Shown: positions 53,519-62,448 of the stretch, piece after piece
How the letters are laid out: every line of letters starts with the position of its first letter
Position numbering within the stretch: the stretch's first letter is position 1
Assembly (NCBI GenBank): GCA_021295815.1
Contig: JAGWBQ010000012.1
Location: 1 to 64,000 of the forward strand
DNA from: Gemmatimonadota bacterium
Lineage (GTDB): Bacteria; Gemmatimonadota; Gemmatimonadetes; Longimicrobiales; Gaopeijiaceae
Direction: 5' to 3'
Length of the DNA: 64,000 nucleotides
The notes under the pieces: model-generated
The model's database searches: none
What the model was told of the DNA's origin: nothing
The model's input: only the letters and a program-made list of their open reading frames with translations
Program-made: the position numbers and the translations under genes

Positions 53519-54103
53519 TCAACTTCGCGTAGGCTCCGGCACCACGTGGCAGCTCCGGCAACGCGCCTCGTAGGACCCGGTTCCCGCCACAAGAACGACC
53601 GGCCCGTCGGCCGGGGCCGGTTCTCCGCCGATCAGGCGTTGGTTGCGTGTGGCGCGTCCGCCGCACACCAGGCAGATGGCTGAGAGCTTGTCGATGCGTT
53701 CGGCTCGGGTCAGCAGCTCGCCGATCGAACCGAAGGGTTCGCCGCGGAAGTCCATGTCGGTGCCGGAGAGGATCACGCGCACCCCGGCGTCGGCCAGGGC
53801 GGTGGCGACCGCGCAGATGCCGTCATCCAGAAACTGCACCTCGTCGAAGGCGACAACGTCGGTCTCCCGCTGAACCTTCTCAGCGAGTTGCTCCGATTTC
53901 GAGACCGGCTCGGCGGAGACCTGGCTTCCGTTGTGAGAGGAGACGAAGAACCGACCGCCGTAGCGGTCGTCGAGATGCGACTTGAAGAGCTGGACCCGCC
54001 GTCCGGCAATGAGTGCACGTCGGACTCGGCGGATCAGTTCCTCCGTCTTGCCGCTGAACATCACGCCGGTGATGACCTCGATCCGGCCGCGTCCACCGTT
54101 CAT
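53519..54103 (-). CDS. tdk: Thymidine kinase
   Basis: A 194-residue tetrameric-type thymidine kinase, salvaging thymidine with ATP. ATG at 54103 gives MNGGRGRIEVITGVMFSGKT; upstream codons add only a basic tail. The P-loop is GVMFSGKTEE, the catalytic region is VVAFDEVQFLDD and the lasso/zinc-binding part is AICLVCGGRATRNQRLIGG with YEARCRSCH (four Cys). It overlaps the preceding small gene (ATGA-type). Confidence 0.94.
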   Translation of the reverse strand: MNGGRGRIEVITGVMFSGKTEELIRRVRRALIAGRRVQLFKSHLDDRYGGRFFVSSHNGSQVSAEPVSKSEQLAEKVQRETDVVAFDEVQFLDDGICAVATALADAGVRVILSGTDMDFRGEPFGSIGELLTRAERIDKLSAICLVCGGRATRNQRLIGGEPAPADGPVVLVAGTGSYEARCRSCHVVPEPTRS

Positions 54104-54333
54104 CCGATTCGTGTCGGTCCTTGCCTCGGATGTTCGATCAGCAGGAGCCACCGGGCTTCCCGCTCGCCCCACCGCGTCGCTAGCTCCAGCAGCACGTTCA
54201 TTTCAGCTTCCTTGCCTTCGGTCAACTTCCGAGACTCGTCCTCTCGCTCCGCCAGCCCGTGACGGTCGCCGAACACCTGCGTCATCCACCTGGACTTCTC
54301 CAGGAGTTCCCGCGCCCCGAGGCACTCGGCCAA
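54100..54333 (-). CDS. Small hypothetical protein coupled to tdk
   Basis: A 77-residue helical, charged protein. Its TGA overlaps the tdk ATG by four bases, a sign of translational coupling. The start is TTG at 54333, but the frame stays open upstream to a TAG near 54385 without a better start. Sequence pieces such as LLEKSRWMTQVFGDRHGLAE and KEAEMNVLLELATRWGEREA are amphipathic. It has no recognised family. Confidence 0.45.
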   Translation of the reverse strand: MAECLGARELLEKSRWMTQVFGDRHGLAEREDESRKLTEGKEAEMNVLLELATRWGEREARWLLLIEHPRQGPTRIG

Positions 54334-54423
54334 GGCCGGCAGGACGACGGATTCACGGATCCGAATTCGACTCGGACGATCCCGCTAGATTCCCGAAACC
54401 TAACCTCCTCCGGCTCACGCGGC

Positions 54424-54440
54424 TTGCCGGATGTTGCCCG
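54424..54440. repeat. Short hairpin upstream of the M14 gene
   Basis: GCCGG and CCGGC flank a short spacer in the gap between the tdk-coupled gene and the M14 gene. No promoter or known RNA could be supported in the other bases of this 274-base gap. Confidence 0.25.
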
Positions 54441-54607
54441 GCATTCTAGCATACGCTGGCGTCCGGACCGCTTTACCGGGGCCACGCCCAACTGAACGAC
54501 GCAACCCCGGGCTCACGGACCAGCCTGTCCACGGATCCGGCCGACTCCCGTAATCAATTTGAGGGAATCCCGGTCAGCCCGCCCCCGCACTCCATCCGAT
54601 CGACCAG

Positions 54608-56932
54608 ATGAAGATCTCCGCCAGCGCCGCACTCACGCTCGTCCTCGCCGTCCACATCCCGTCGAGCCCGCTCGAGGCTGAAACGACGGTCCGCCAAGAG
54701 ATCCCGACGCCCCGAAGCCACTTCGGATTCGACCCGGGCGAGACTGGCAAGCTCGCCGACTGGACGCAACTGGTCGGCTACTACGAGGCCCTCGCCGAGG
54801 CGTCTCCGCGGGTCGCCTTCGAGGTCCTCGGAGAGACCGTCACCGGAAACCCCTTCGTGATGCTCACCATCACGAGCCCCGAGAATCACGCGAGGATCGA
54901 CGAGCTGCGGGAGATCCAGCACAAGCTCGCGGATCCGCGCACCATCGGGAGCGAAGCCGAACTCGAGCGGCTGCTGGGCGAGGGGAGAACCGTGGCGATG
55001 GTCACTCACGGCATCCACGCGACCGAGGTAGGGAGCAGCCAGGGAGCTGCGACCCTGGCCTACACCATGGCCTCATCGAACGAAGAACGGATCACGGACA
55101 TTCTCGACAAAGTCGTCTTCCTCCAGATTCCCTCTCTCAATCCCGACGGCTTGCAATGGGTGAACACCTGGTACAACGAGCATGCCGGGACCGAGTTCGA
55201 TGCCGCGCCTCTGCCTTGGCTCTACCAGTTCTACGTGGGCCACGACAACAATCGCGACTGGTACGCCTTCACCCAGAACGAGACCGTCATGACGGTCTCG
55301 GCGCAGAACCGCTGGCATCCGCACATCGTGCACGACATCCATCAGATGGGCTCGACCGGGGCGCGCATCTTCTTTCCGCCCTTCATCGACCCCTGGGAAC
55401 CCAACATCGACCCGGCGCTCACTACCGCGGTGAACCAGCTCGGCACATGGATGGCCGCCGAACTCACCGCTCAGGGCAAGAAGGGAGTGGTGGTCAACGC
55501 GCAATACGACGCCTACACGCCGGCTCGCGCCTACATGCACTATCACGGCGGGGCTCGAATACTCTCGGAGACCGCTTCCGCCCGTCTGGCGAGCCCCATC
55601 CACGTTCCGCCCGAAACGCTCGGGCCCGGCAGAGGTTTCAACGCCGCGCAACGGAGCTGGAACTTCCCCAACCCGTGGCCAGGTGGCGATTGGACGCTGC
55701 CGGAGATCGTGGAATATCAGGTGTCCGGCGCCCTGGCGCTGCTCACCAACGCAGCTCGCAACCGCGAATTCTGGCTTAGGAACTTCCACGGGGTGACCAG
55801 CCGAGCGGTCGCCAAGTGGAACGAGTGGCCCGAAGCGTGGATCATTCCCGGCGGCCAGGGAAATCCCACGGGGCTGGCCTACGCGCTGAGGTCGCTGGTG
55901 CTCGCCGATGTCGAGGTGGGAAGCGCACAGGACGACTTCACGGTCGGAGGCGCTTCGTTTCCCGCAGGAAGCTACACGATCTCCATGCGCCAGCCCTGGG
56001 CCGGGTTCGCCAACTCGATGCTCGAGGTGCAGGAGTATCCCGACATGTTTCTCTATCCAGGCGGCCCCCCTCTCCGTCCCTACGACGTGACCGGGCACAC
56101 CTTCGGATTTCTCATGGACTTCGAAGCCGTGCCGGTCGACGAAGCTCCCCAGGTCGAGACGACCGTGATCACCGACCCGCCCGACTTCGATTTCCGCCTT
56201 CCCGAACACCTCGTCGGAAGCGGAGCGCCGAGGATCGCCGTCTACAAGTCCTGGCGGGAGCCCATGCCTGCCGGATGGCAGCGCTGGGTATTCGATCAGC
56301 ACGAGCTCGTGTACGACACCCTGCACGACGCCGAAATCAGGGAGGGTGATCTCGCGGACTACGACGTCTTCGTGCTCCAGACTCAGAGCGCGCAGTCGAT
56401 CGCCAACGGCTTCCCGGAGGGCGTGCTGCCGCGCGAGTACACCGGCGGTCTGGGTCCGGATGGCGTCGCCCAGGTCAGGAGTTGGGTCGAGGGCGGCGGA
56501 AGGCTGGTGGCCGTCGAGACCGCGACCGAGTTCGTCATCGACCTCTTCGACCTAGATATCGGCAACAAGGTCGCCGGTCTGAGCAACAACGACTTCTACA
56601 TACCGGGCTCCATCCTGAAGCTGGATCTGATGCCGGGCTCCGAGATCGCCGATGGAATGGGCGACGAGACCATCGCTTGGTACTGGCGCACGAGCCGGGC
56701 GTTCGCGTTGGGAAACGGCGGGGACGCGCGAGCGACGGTGCATGCGCGCTACGGGGACGCCGACGAACTCGTGCTCTCCGGGTGGGTGCTCGGCGGCGAA
56801 CAGGTCGCCGGCGAACCGGCCATCGTCTCGGCCGAGGTAGGTGAAGGTTCGGTGATTCTCTTCGGTTTCCAGCCCAATTACCGGGCTCAGACCGTCGCGA
56901 CTTGGCCGCTCCTCTTCAATTCGCTTCGATAG
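54608..56932 (+). CDS. Secreted M14-type zinc carboxypeptidase
   Basis: A 774-residue exported protein from ATG at 54608; the signal peptide is KISASAALTLVLAVHIPSS. The M14 zinc residues fit THGIHATEVGSSQG (His and Glu), and a further His lies in WHPHIVHDIHQMG. The product of the next 400 residues is beta-rich with PYDVTGHTFGFLMDFEAVPV and a C-terminal GATase-like part (VQGGGRLVAVET-like, here SWVEGGGRLVAVETATEF). Such large M14 proteins degrade peptides or peptidoglycan in the periplasm. The substrate is unknown. Confidence 0.85.
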   Translation: MKISASAALTLVLAVHIPSSPLEAETTVRQEIPTPRSHFGFDPGETGKLADWTQLVGYYEALAEASPRVAFEVLGETVTGNPFVMLTITSPENHARIDELREIQHKLADPRTIGSEAELERLLGEGRTVAMVTHGIHATEVGSSQGAATLAYTMASSNEERITDILDKVVFLQIPSLNPDGLQWVNTWYNEHAGTEFDAAPLPWLYQFYVGHDNNRDWYAFTQNETVMTVSAQNRWHPHIVHDIHQMGSTGARIFFPPFIDPWEPNIDPALTTAVNQLGTWMAAELTAQGKKGVVVNAQYDAYTPARAYMHYHGGARILSETASARLASPIHVPPETLGPGRGFNAAQRSWNFPNPWPGGDWTLPEIVEYQVSGALALLTNAARNREFWLRNFHGVTSRAVAKWNEWPEAWIIPGGQGNPTGLAYALRSLVLADVEVGSAQDDFTVGGASFPAGSYTISMRQPWAGFANSMLEVQEYPDMFLYPGGPPLRPYDVTGHTFGFLMDFEAVPVDEAPQVETTVITDPPDFDFRLPEHLVGSGAPRIAVYKSWREPMPAGWQRWVFDQHELVYDTLHDAEIREGDLADYDVFVLQTQSAQSIANGFPEGVLPREYTGGLGPDGVAQVRSWVEGGGRLVAVETATEFVIDLFDLDIGNKVAGLSNNDFYIPGSILKLDLMPGSEIADGMGDETIAWYWRTSRAFALGNGGDARATVHARYGDADELVLSGWVLGGEQVAGEPAIVSAEVGEGSVILFGFQPNYRAQTVATWPLLFNSLR

Positions 56933-56947
56933 ACGAACCGGACCGCG

Positions 56948-57922
56948 ATGACCACCTGTCAGACATGCGGCGGGCGAGCGGAGGGCAACTTCTGCCATAG
57001 GTGCGGGAAGCCGTTGAATCGAAACTGCGTCTGCGGTGCGGAACTTCCTCCGGGAGCGCGGTTCTGCAGCCAATGCGGTGCGCAGGCCCACCGGGGGGCC
57101 GATCAGGGAATCGAGGGCGGGCGCGCCTCCCGGAGTCGGACCGGGACTCTTGCCGGGGATTCGGTGCGCTCCGGACGGGGGGAGCGCTCCAGGCGTTCGG
57201 CCGACCATCCCGATGCCCGGCGCCGGGAACGCCGACAGAGGATCCTCCTCACCGCGGGGAGCCTGGCGATGGTAGGGGTCATCGCGATACTCGGTGTGAG
57301 GATGGCCGCGCGCGGAGGCACCGACAGCCAGCCGCAGCCGGCCGGTCCCGCGGTCCCCGCCGGCGGAAGCGGCACGAGCGCGAACCCGCCCGACCTGTCG
57401 ACCATGACCGAGCTGGAAGCTGCCGACCGGCTCTTCAACCGGGTCATGACCGCAGTCGCCGCCGCAGACACGGCAGAGGTGGAAAGGTTCGCCCCCATGG
57501 CGATCGCGGCCTACGATCTCGCCGGCCCGCTCGATGCCGACGGCCTCTTTCACGTCGCCCTGATCGAACACGCCGTAGGCATGGTGCACGAAGCTCTGGC
57601 GACCGCCGAGGGCATACTCGAAGACGAACCCGACAACCTGCTCGGCCTCTACGCCGTGATCGTGTCCGCCCACGACGCCGGAGACGTCGTCAGGGCGAGA
57701 GAGGCTCTGCAACACCTGTCGCAGGTCTACGAACGCGAGATGGCTACCGGCAAACCGGACTACGTCGAACACCGGGCGATCACGCTGACGATGGTGGAGG
57801 ACCTCACCGCGATCCTGGACGGGTCGGGAGAGGGCTTGGCATACTCCGAAGCGAAACCGACAGCTACCGAAGCGAAACCGGACGGCTTCAGGGCGGTCTC
57901 CGGCGAGCCCGGAAGGAGCTGA
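56948..57922 (+). CDS. Double zinc-ribbon, single-span membrane protein
   Basis: A 324-residue protein from ATG at 56948. Two zinc ribbons lie at the N-terminus: CQTCGGRAEGNFCHRCGKPL and CVCGAELPPGARFCSQCGAQ. A disordered Arg/Ser-rich linker follows, a single span at about 97-117 (ILLTAGSLAMVGVIAILGVR), a Pro/Gly-rich linker and a helical C-terminal region with TPR-like pairs (DGLFHVALIEHAVGMVHEAL and AEGILEDEPDNLLGLYAVIV). It probably assembles a complex at the membrane. Function unknown. Confidence 0.75.
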   Translation: MTTCQTCGGRAEGNFCHRCGKPLNRNCVCGAELPPGARFCSQCGAQAHRGADQGIEGGRASRSRTGTLAGDSVRSGRGERSRRSADHPDARRRERRQRILLTAGSLAMVGVIAILGVRMAARGGTDSQPQPAGPAVPAGGSGTSANPPDLSTMTELEAADRLFNRVMTAVAAADTAEVERFAPMAIAAYDLAGPLDADGLFHVALIEHAVGMVHEALATAEGILEDEPDNLLGLYAVIVSAHDAGDVVRAREALQHLSQVYEREMATGKPDYVEHRAITLTMVEDLTAILDGSGEGLAYSEAKPTATEAKPDGFRAVSGEPGRS

Positions 57923-57928
57923 ACCGCG

Positions 57929-59161
57929 ATGGCTCTCGCTCCCGTCACGATCGCCGCGCTGATCACGCTCTGCGCCTTCTTAGCGTTCTGGCTCGAAAGC
58001 AGGGTGCCCGCCATCTCGAAGATGGGCTCGTCGCTGATCGCCCTGGTTCTGGGAGCCGCTCTTTCGAACACGGGCGTACTTCCAGCCGAATCCCCGGTCT
58101 ACGACGTGATCGCGGGTCCGGTGACTCTTCTGGCGATAGCCTGGCTCCTTTTGGCGGTGAACCTTCGCGACCTGAAGCTGGCGGGGGGACGCATGCTGGG
58201 AGCTTTCGGGATCGCGGTGTTGGGAACCGTTCTGGGAGCTTTCTTCGGCGCGTTCGTATTCGCCGACGCGCTCGGGGACGACGCGTGGAGACTAGCCGGA
58301 ACCCTGACCGGCACTTATTCCGGCGGCTCCCTCAACTTTACCGCCGTGGGCAGGGCGGTCGAACTGCCGGCCGCGATCTTCCTCGGCGCCAACGCCTCCG
58401 ACGCCATGCTGACCGGTCTCTGGCTGGGGGTGACCATCCTTCTGCCCGGGGTCATCGGTCGCTTTTACCCGGCGTATGGAACACGAGGCGGCGGAGCCGA
58501 CGGCGAAGGACCCGTCGCGGGCGTTGCCACCTCAACGGATGGCGAGGTCGAACCGAGCTCTCCGGCCACTCCGGCCAACGACCACCCTTTCTTCCGACAG
58601 GCTTCGCTCTCCGCGCTCGACCTAGCTCGTACCTGCGCCCTCGGCATCGCCCTCCTGGCGCTTGCGGAGATTATCACCGGAGGGCTTGCCGCGCTGGAGG
58701 GCGACGGCAGGCTGGTCACGCTTCTTCGCTCGGTACCTTCGGTGCTATGGCTCACAACGCTCGCCTTGGTGGCAGGCCACGTCCCCGCCACCCGTCGCCC
58801 GCCCGGAGCGATGGTGCTCGGATCGTTCGCCCTTCACCTCTTCTTCGTCCTCATCGGCGTCTGGTCGCGCTTCACCGACATCGTGGAGGTAGGGCCGGCG
58901 GTGTTCCTCTACACTTTGCTGGTGATCGCGGTGCACGGAGCGTTCGTCTTCGGCGTGGGCAGGCTCGTCCGCCTCGACATCGCGTCGCTGGCGGTGGGTT
59001 CGCAGGCTGCGGTCGGAGGCCCGGCGAGCGCGGTGGCGATCGCCGTCGCCAGACGCTGGCCGGCTCTGGTGCTCCCGGGCATCGTCGTCGGCCTTCTGGG
59101 CTATGCCGCCGGGACCTACCTAGGCCTCGCCGTGGCGGCACTGACTCGGGTAAGTCTGTAA
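57929..59161 (+). CDS. DUF819 family membrane protein
   Basis: A 410-residue polytopic protein from ATG at 57929, starting seven bases after the previous stop. About ten spans are visible, with the DUF819 (YjcL-like) motifs FWLESRVPAISKMGSSLIAL, GTLTGTYSGGSLNFTAVGRA and, near the end, SLAVGSQAAVGGPASAVAIA. Members have a bile-acid/sodium symporter-like fold and unknown substrates. A soluble loop of roughly 50 residues rich in Gly, Ser and Pro splits the two halves. Confidence 0.85.
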   Translation: MALAPVTIAALITLCAFLAFWLESRVPAISKMGSSLIALVLGAALSNTGVLPAESPVYDVIAGPVTLLAIAWLLLAVNLRDLKLAGGRMLGAFGIAVLGTVLGAFFGAFVFADALGDDAWRLAGTLTGTYSGGSLNFTAVGRAVELPAAIFLGANASDAMLTGLWLGVTILLPGVIGRFYPAYGTRGGGADGEGPVAGVATSTDGEVEPSSPATPANDHPFFRQASLSALDLARTCALGIALLALAEIITGGLAALEGDGRLVTLLRSVPSVLWLTTLALVAGHVPATRRPPGAMVLGSFALHLFFVLIGVWSRFTDIVEVGPAVFLYTLLVIAVHGAFVFGVGRLVRLDIASLAVGSQAAVGGPASAVAIAVARRWPALVLPGIVVGLLGYAAGTYLGLAVAALTRVSL

Positions 59162-59186
59162 GAACCGCGCCAAGTAGGCTATCTTG

Positions 59187-60323
59187 ATGGCTATGGCTGC
59201 TCCAACCACCCGATCCGGCAACGGTTCGTCATACGGCTACGCCCCTTCCGGCAAGGACACCGGCGTTGTACGCTCTAAGGGACGTCCCCAGATACGAGCG
59301 CACGAAGGCCTCGCTCTCGTCGGGGCCCGCGACCGCAAGCCCTCGTGGCTCAAGGTCCGTTCCCCCGGTGGGCCGAAATACCTCCGCATCAAGGAGCTCA
59401 TGCGCTCCGAAGGCCTGCACACGGTGTGCGAGGAAGCGGGCTGCCCGAACATCGGCGAGTGCTGGGAGTCGGGCACCGCGACCTTCATGATATTGGGCGA
59501 CGTCTGCACTCGCGCGTGCAAGTACTGCGGGGTGGCCCACGGGTTGCCGACGGAGCTCGATCTCGACGAACCTCGACGGGTCGCGGAGACCGTGAAGAGG
59601 ATGGGACTCGAACACGCGGTCGTCACCAGCGTCAACCGGGACGAACTTCGAGACGGCGGAGCCTCGGTATACGCCGATCTCATCCGACGAATCCACGACA
59701 CCGTGCCGGGATGCTCCGTCGAGGTCCTGATTCCGGACTTCAAGGGAGACGAGGAGGCGCTCAGAACGGTGGTGGAGGCGAAGCCCGAGATTCTGGGGCA
59801 CAACCTGGAGACGGTGGAACGTCTGCACCCTGACGTGCGTCCCGGCGGTCGATACTGGCGATCGATCTCGTTTCTCGGAGCCGTAAAGAAAATCGATCCG
59901 GGGATGCTGACCAAGACCTCGATCATCCTCGGGATGGGGGAGCGCCGGCACGAAATAGAGAAGGCGATGGCCGATCTGCGCGAGGCTGCGGTGGACATAC
60001 TCACCTTCGGCCAGTACCTGCGCCCTTCGCTGATGCATATTCCGGTGGCGCGCTGGGTCACGCCCACGGAGTTCGCGGAGCTGAAACGAGTGGGCGAAAA
60101 CGTCTACGGTTTCAGCCACGTCGAGTCCGGCCCCCTGGTGCGTTCGAGCTACCATGCGAAGGAACAGGCGCGGGAGGTCGCGGCCGGAGGGCCGGGCCGC
60201 ATTCAAGACGTAATCGAAGCCGATGTGCGAGCGCCCGCCGAGGTCGAGTTCAACCTCGTCCAGATCCAGGCGGGTCGTCCCGGAAGGTCGTCGGGACGCG
60301 GCGCGGCGGTCGGTGGAGCCTGA
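59187..60323 (+). CDS. lipA: Lipoyl synthase
   Basis: A 378-residue radical-SAM enzyme that inserts two sulphurs into octanoyl groups on E2 and H proteins. The start is ATG at 59187 with AAGTAGG upstream; another ATG at 59193 is possible. The auxiliary cluster cysteines are in CEEAGCPNIGECW, the radical-SAM triplet is CTRACKYC, and the end motif is RSSYHAKEQ. The N-terminus (about 50 residues) and C-terminus (RPGRSSGRGAAVGG tail) are longer than the family's usual length of about 300-320. It precedes the pyruvate dehydrogenase genes it serves. Confidence 0.95.
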   Translation: MAMAAPTTRSGNGSSYGYAPSGKDTGVVRSKGRPQIRAHEGLALVGARDRKPSWLKVRSPGGPKYLRIKELMRSEGLHTVCEEAGCPNIGECWESGTATFMILGDVCTRACKYCGVAHGLPTELDLDEPRRVAETVKRMGLEHAVVTSVNRDELRDGGASVYADLIRRIHDTVPGCSVEVLIPDFKGDEEALRTVVEAKPEILGHNLETVERLHPDVRPGGRYWRSISFLGAVKKIDPGMLTKTSIILGMGERRHEIEKAMADLREAAVDILTFGQYLRPSLMHIPVARWVTPTEFAELKRVGENVYGFSHVESGPLVRSSYHAKEQAREVAAGGPGRIQDVIEADVRAPAEVEFNLVQIQAGRPGRSSGRGAAVGGA

Positions 60324-60339
60324 GAACGATGGAGAAGCG

Positions 60340-61443
60340 GTGAGCACACTTGCAACCGAAGCCGAGCTCAGCGAAGTGGCGCGCAACGGTCGTCCGGGCG
60401 CAGACCCTCTCGAGAGCCGGGGGATCGCGCCCGAGCTGGCGTTGGAGCTGATGGCCGACATGCTCCTCTACCGACGCTTCGAGGAGAAGGTGGAAGAGGC
60501 TTATGCCATCGGCCGGATCGGCGGATTCTGCCACCTCCACATCGGCCAGGAAGCCGCTGCGGCAGGCGCGATCAAGCCGTTGCGACACGAAGACTACGTC
60601 GTCACCGCCTATCGCGAGCACACTCAGGCCATCGCCAAGGGAGCCTCGCCCGACGCCGTCATGGCGGAGCTCTACGGGCGTGCCGACGGCACCTCCGGCG
60701 GCAAAGGCGGTTCCATGCACATATTCGATGTGAAGAACCGTTTTCTGGGCGGCCACGGCATCGTGGGAGGGCAGATCGCTCTGGGAACGGGCGTGGCATG
60801 GAAGATCCACTACAACGAGGAGGACTCGGTGGTCCTCGTGTTCATGGGAGACGCCGCTGTGAACCAGGGCGCCTTTCACGAGTCGCTCAACCTCGCGGCG
60901 ATCTGGCAGCTCCCGGCCATCTACGTGGTCGAGAACAACGAGTACGGCATGGGCACGGCCTTTTCCAGGGTCACGAAAACGGAGATGACCCGAAAGTCGG
61001 AACCCCACGGGGTGCCCGCCTCCGTCGTGGACGGCCAGGACGTGCTCGCCACCTATGCGCACTTCAGGGACCTCGTCGCGAGCGTCAGAGAGGGGGCCGG
61101 CCCCCAGTTCGTAGACCTTCGGACCTACCGTTTCCGGGGCCATTCGATGTCGGACCCGGTCTCGGGCACCTACCGATCCGTGGAGGAGGTCAGCCGTCGC
61201 CGGGAGGAGTCCGATCCGATCGCCGTCCTCCGAGACACCCTCTTCGCGAAAGGGCTGCTGGACGAGGACGGACTGCAGGAGCTGGACGAGGAGGCGCGAG
61301 CCAAGGCCGCGGAGGCCGCGGAATACGCCGAAGCCTCGCCCAAGCCGCCGCTCTCGGACCTGCACCGGCACGTCTGGGCATCGGAAGGGCACGGCAGGCT
61401 GACCTTCGATCATCACGGCGAAGCGGAGAACCGACGTGGCTGA
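60340..61443 (+). CDS. pdhA: Pyruvate dehydrogenase E1 component, alpha subunit
   Basis: A 367-residue protein. GTG at 60340, with GGAG upstream, is the start; the frame is open further upstream inside lipA. The TPP-binding motif is GDAAVNQGAFHESLN and the phosphorylation-loop area is RGHSMSDPVSGTYRS. The alpha subunit decarboxylates pyruvate with the beta subunit. It overlaps pdhB by 8 bases. The branched-chain E1 is a possible alternative, but the lipA-pdhABC order favours pyruvate. Confidence 0.93.
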   Translation: MSTLATEAELSEVARNGRPGADPLESRGIAPELALELMADMLLYRRFEEKVEEAYAIGRIGGFCHLHIGQEAAAAGAIKPLRHEDYVVTAYREHTQAIAKGASPDAVMAELYGRADGTSGGKGGSMHIFDVKNRFLGGHGIVGGQIALGTGVAWKIHYNEEDSVVLVFMGDAAVNQGAFHESLNLAAIWQLPAIYVVENNEYGMGTAFSRVTKTEMTRKSEPHGVPASVVDGQDVLATYAHFRDLVASVREGAGPQFVDLRTYRFRGHSMSDPVSGTYRSVEEVSRRREESDPIAVLRDTLFAKGLLDEDGLQELDEEARAKAAEAAEYAEASPKPPLSDLHRHVWASEGHGRLTFDHHGEAENRRG

Positions 61444-62416
61444 GATCACCTATCGCGAAGCGCTCGGAGAGGCGCTTGCGGAGGAAATGGAGCGTGATCC
61501 CGCCGTATTCCTGATGGGCGAGGAGGTCGCGGAGTACGACGGCGCCTACAAGGTGTCGCGAGGCCTGCTCGATCGCTTCGGGGAGCGGAGGGTCGTCGAC
61601 ACCCCCATCAGCGAGCTCGGGTTCGGCGGACTGGGCGTGGGGGCCGCGATGGCGGGCCTTCGTCCGGTCGTGGAGTTCATGACCTTCAACTTCGCCTTTC
61701 TGGCCATCGACCAGGTGATAAATCACGCGGCGAAGATGCACTACATGTCGGCCGGGCGGCTACCGGTGCCGATCGTTTTCCGCGGCCCGAACGGAGCCGC
61801 CCTCCAGCTGTCCGCCCAGCACAGCCAGGCGTGCGAGACGTACTATGCTCACGCCCCGGGCTGCAAGGTGGTGACTCCTGCCACGCCGGCGGACGCGAAA
61901 GGGCTGCTCAAGGCCGCGATCAGAGACGACGACCCGGTGGCGTTCATGGAAGGCGAGCTGCTCTACAATGTCCGCGGCGAGGTGCCAGACACCGACGACT
62001 TCGTCATCCCGCTGGGCATGGCCGACCTGAAGCGGGAAGGGGCGGACCTTTCGATAGTCACTCACGGCAAGTCGGTGCATGTGGCGCTCCAGGCCGCTGC
62101 CGCACTGGCCAAGGAGGGAATCGAGGCGGACGTTTTGGATCTGCGCTCGGTGCGCCCGCTCGACGTCGACGCGATCATGCGGACGGTGGCGAAGACGAAT
62201 CGCGTGGTCTATCTCGAGGAGGGCTGGCCCTATGCGGGCGTGGGCGCCCAGATCGTGACGCTGATACAGGAAGAAGCCTTCGACGATCTCGACGCGCCCA
62301 TCCTCAGAGTCACGCAGGCGGACGTACCGATGCCCTACGCGAAGAATCTCGAAAACGTGGCCAAGCCCTCGGCGGCGCGTGTCGTCGCGGCTTGCAGGAA
62401 GACGCTTTACCGGTGA
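61436..62416 (+). CDS. pdhB: Pyruvate dehydrogenase E1 component, beta subunit
   Basis: A 326-residue protein from GTG at 61436. The family stretches are EEVAEYDGAYKVSRGLLDRF, VVDTPISELGFGGLGVGAAM and VYLEEGWPYAGVGAQIVTLI. It forms the alpha2beta2 E1 heterotetramer with pdhA and ends 32 bases before the E2 gene. Confidence 0.94.
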   Translation: MAEITYREALGEALAEEMERDPAVFLMGEEVAEYDGAYKVSRGLLDRFGERRVVDTPISELGFGGLGVGAAMAGLRPVVEFMTFNFAFLAIDQVINHAAKMHYMSAGRLPVPIVFRGPNGAALQLSAQHSQACETYYAHAPGCKVVTPATPADAKGLLKAAIRDDDPVAFMEGELLYNVRGEVPDTDDFVIPLGMADLKREGADLSIVTHGKSVHVALQAAAALAKEGIEADVLDLRSVRPLDVDAIMRTVAKTNRVVYLEEGWPYAGVGAQIVTLIQEEAFDDLDAPILRVTQADVPMPYAKNLENVAKPSAARVVAACRKTLYR

Positions 62417-62448
62417 CAGGTCCATCCTCATGAAGACGAGCTAGACGC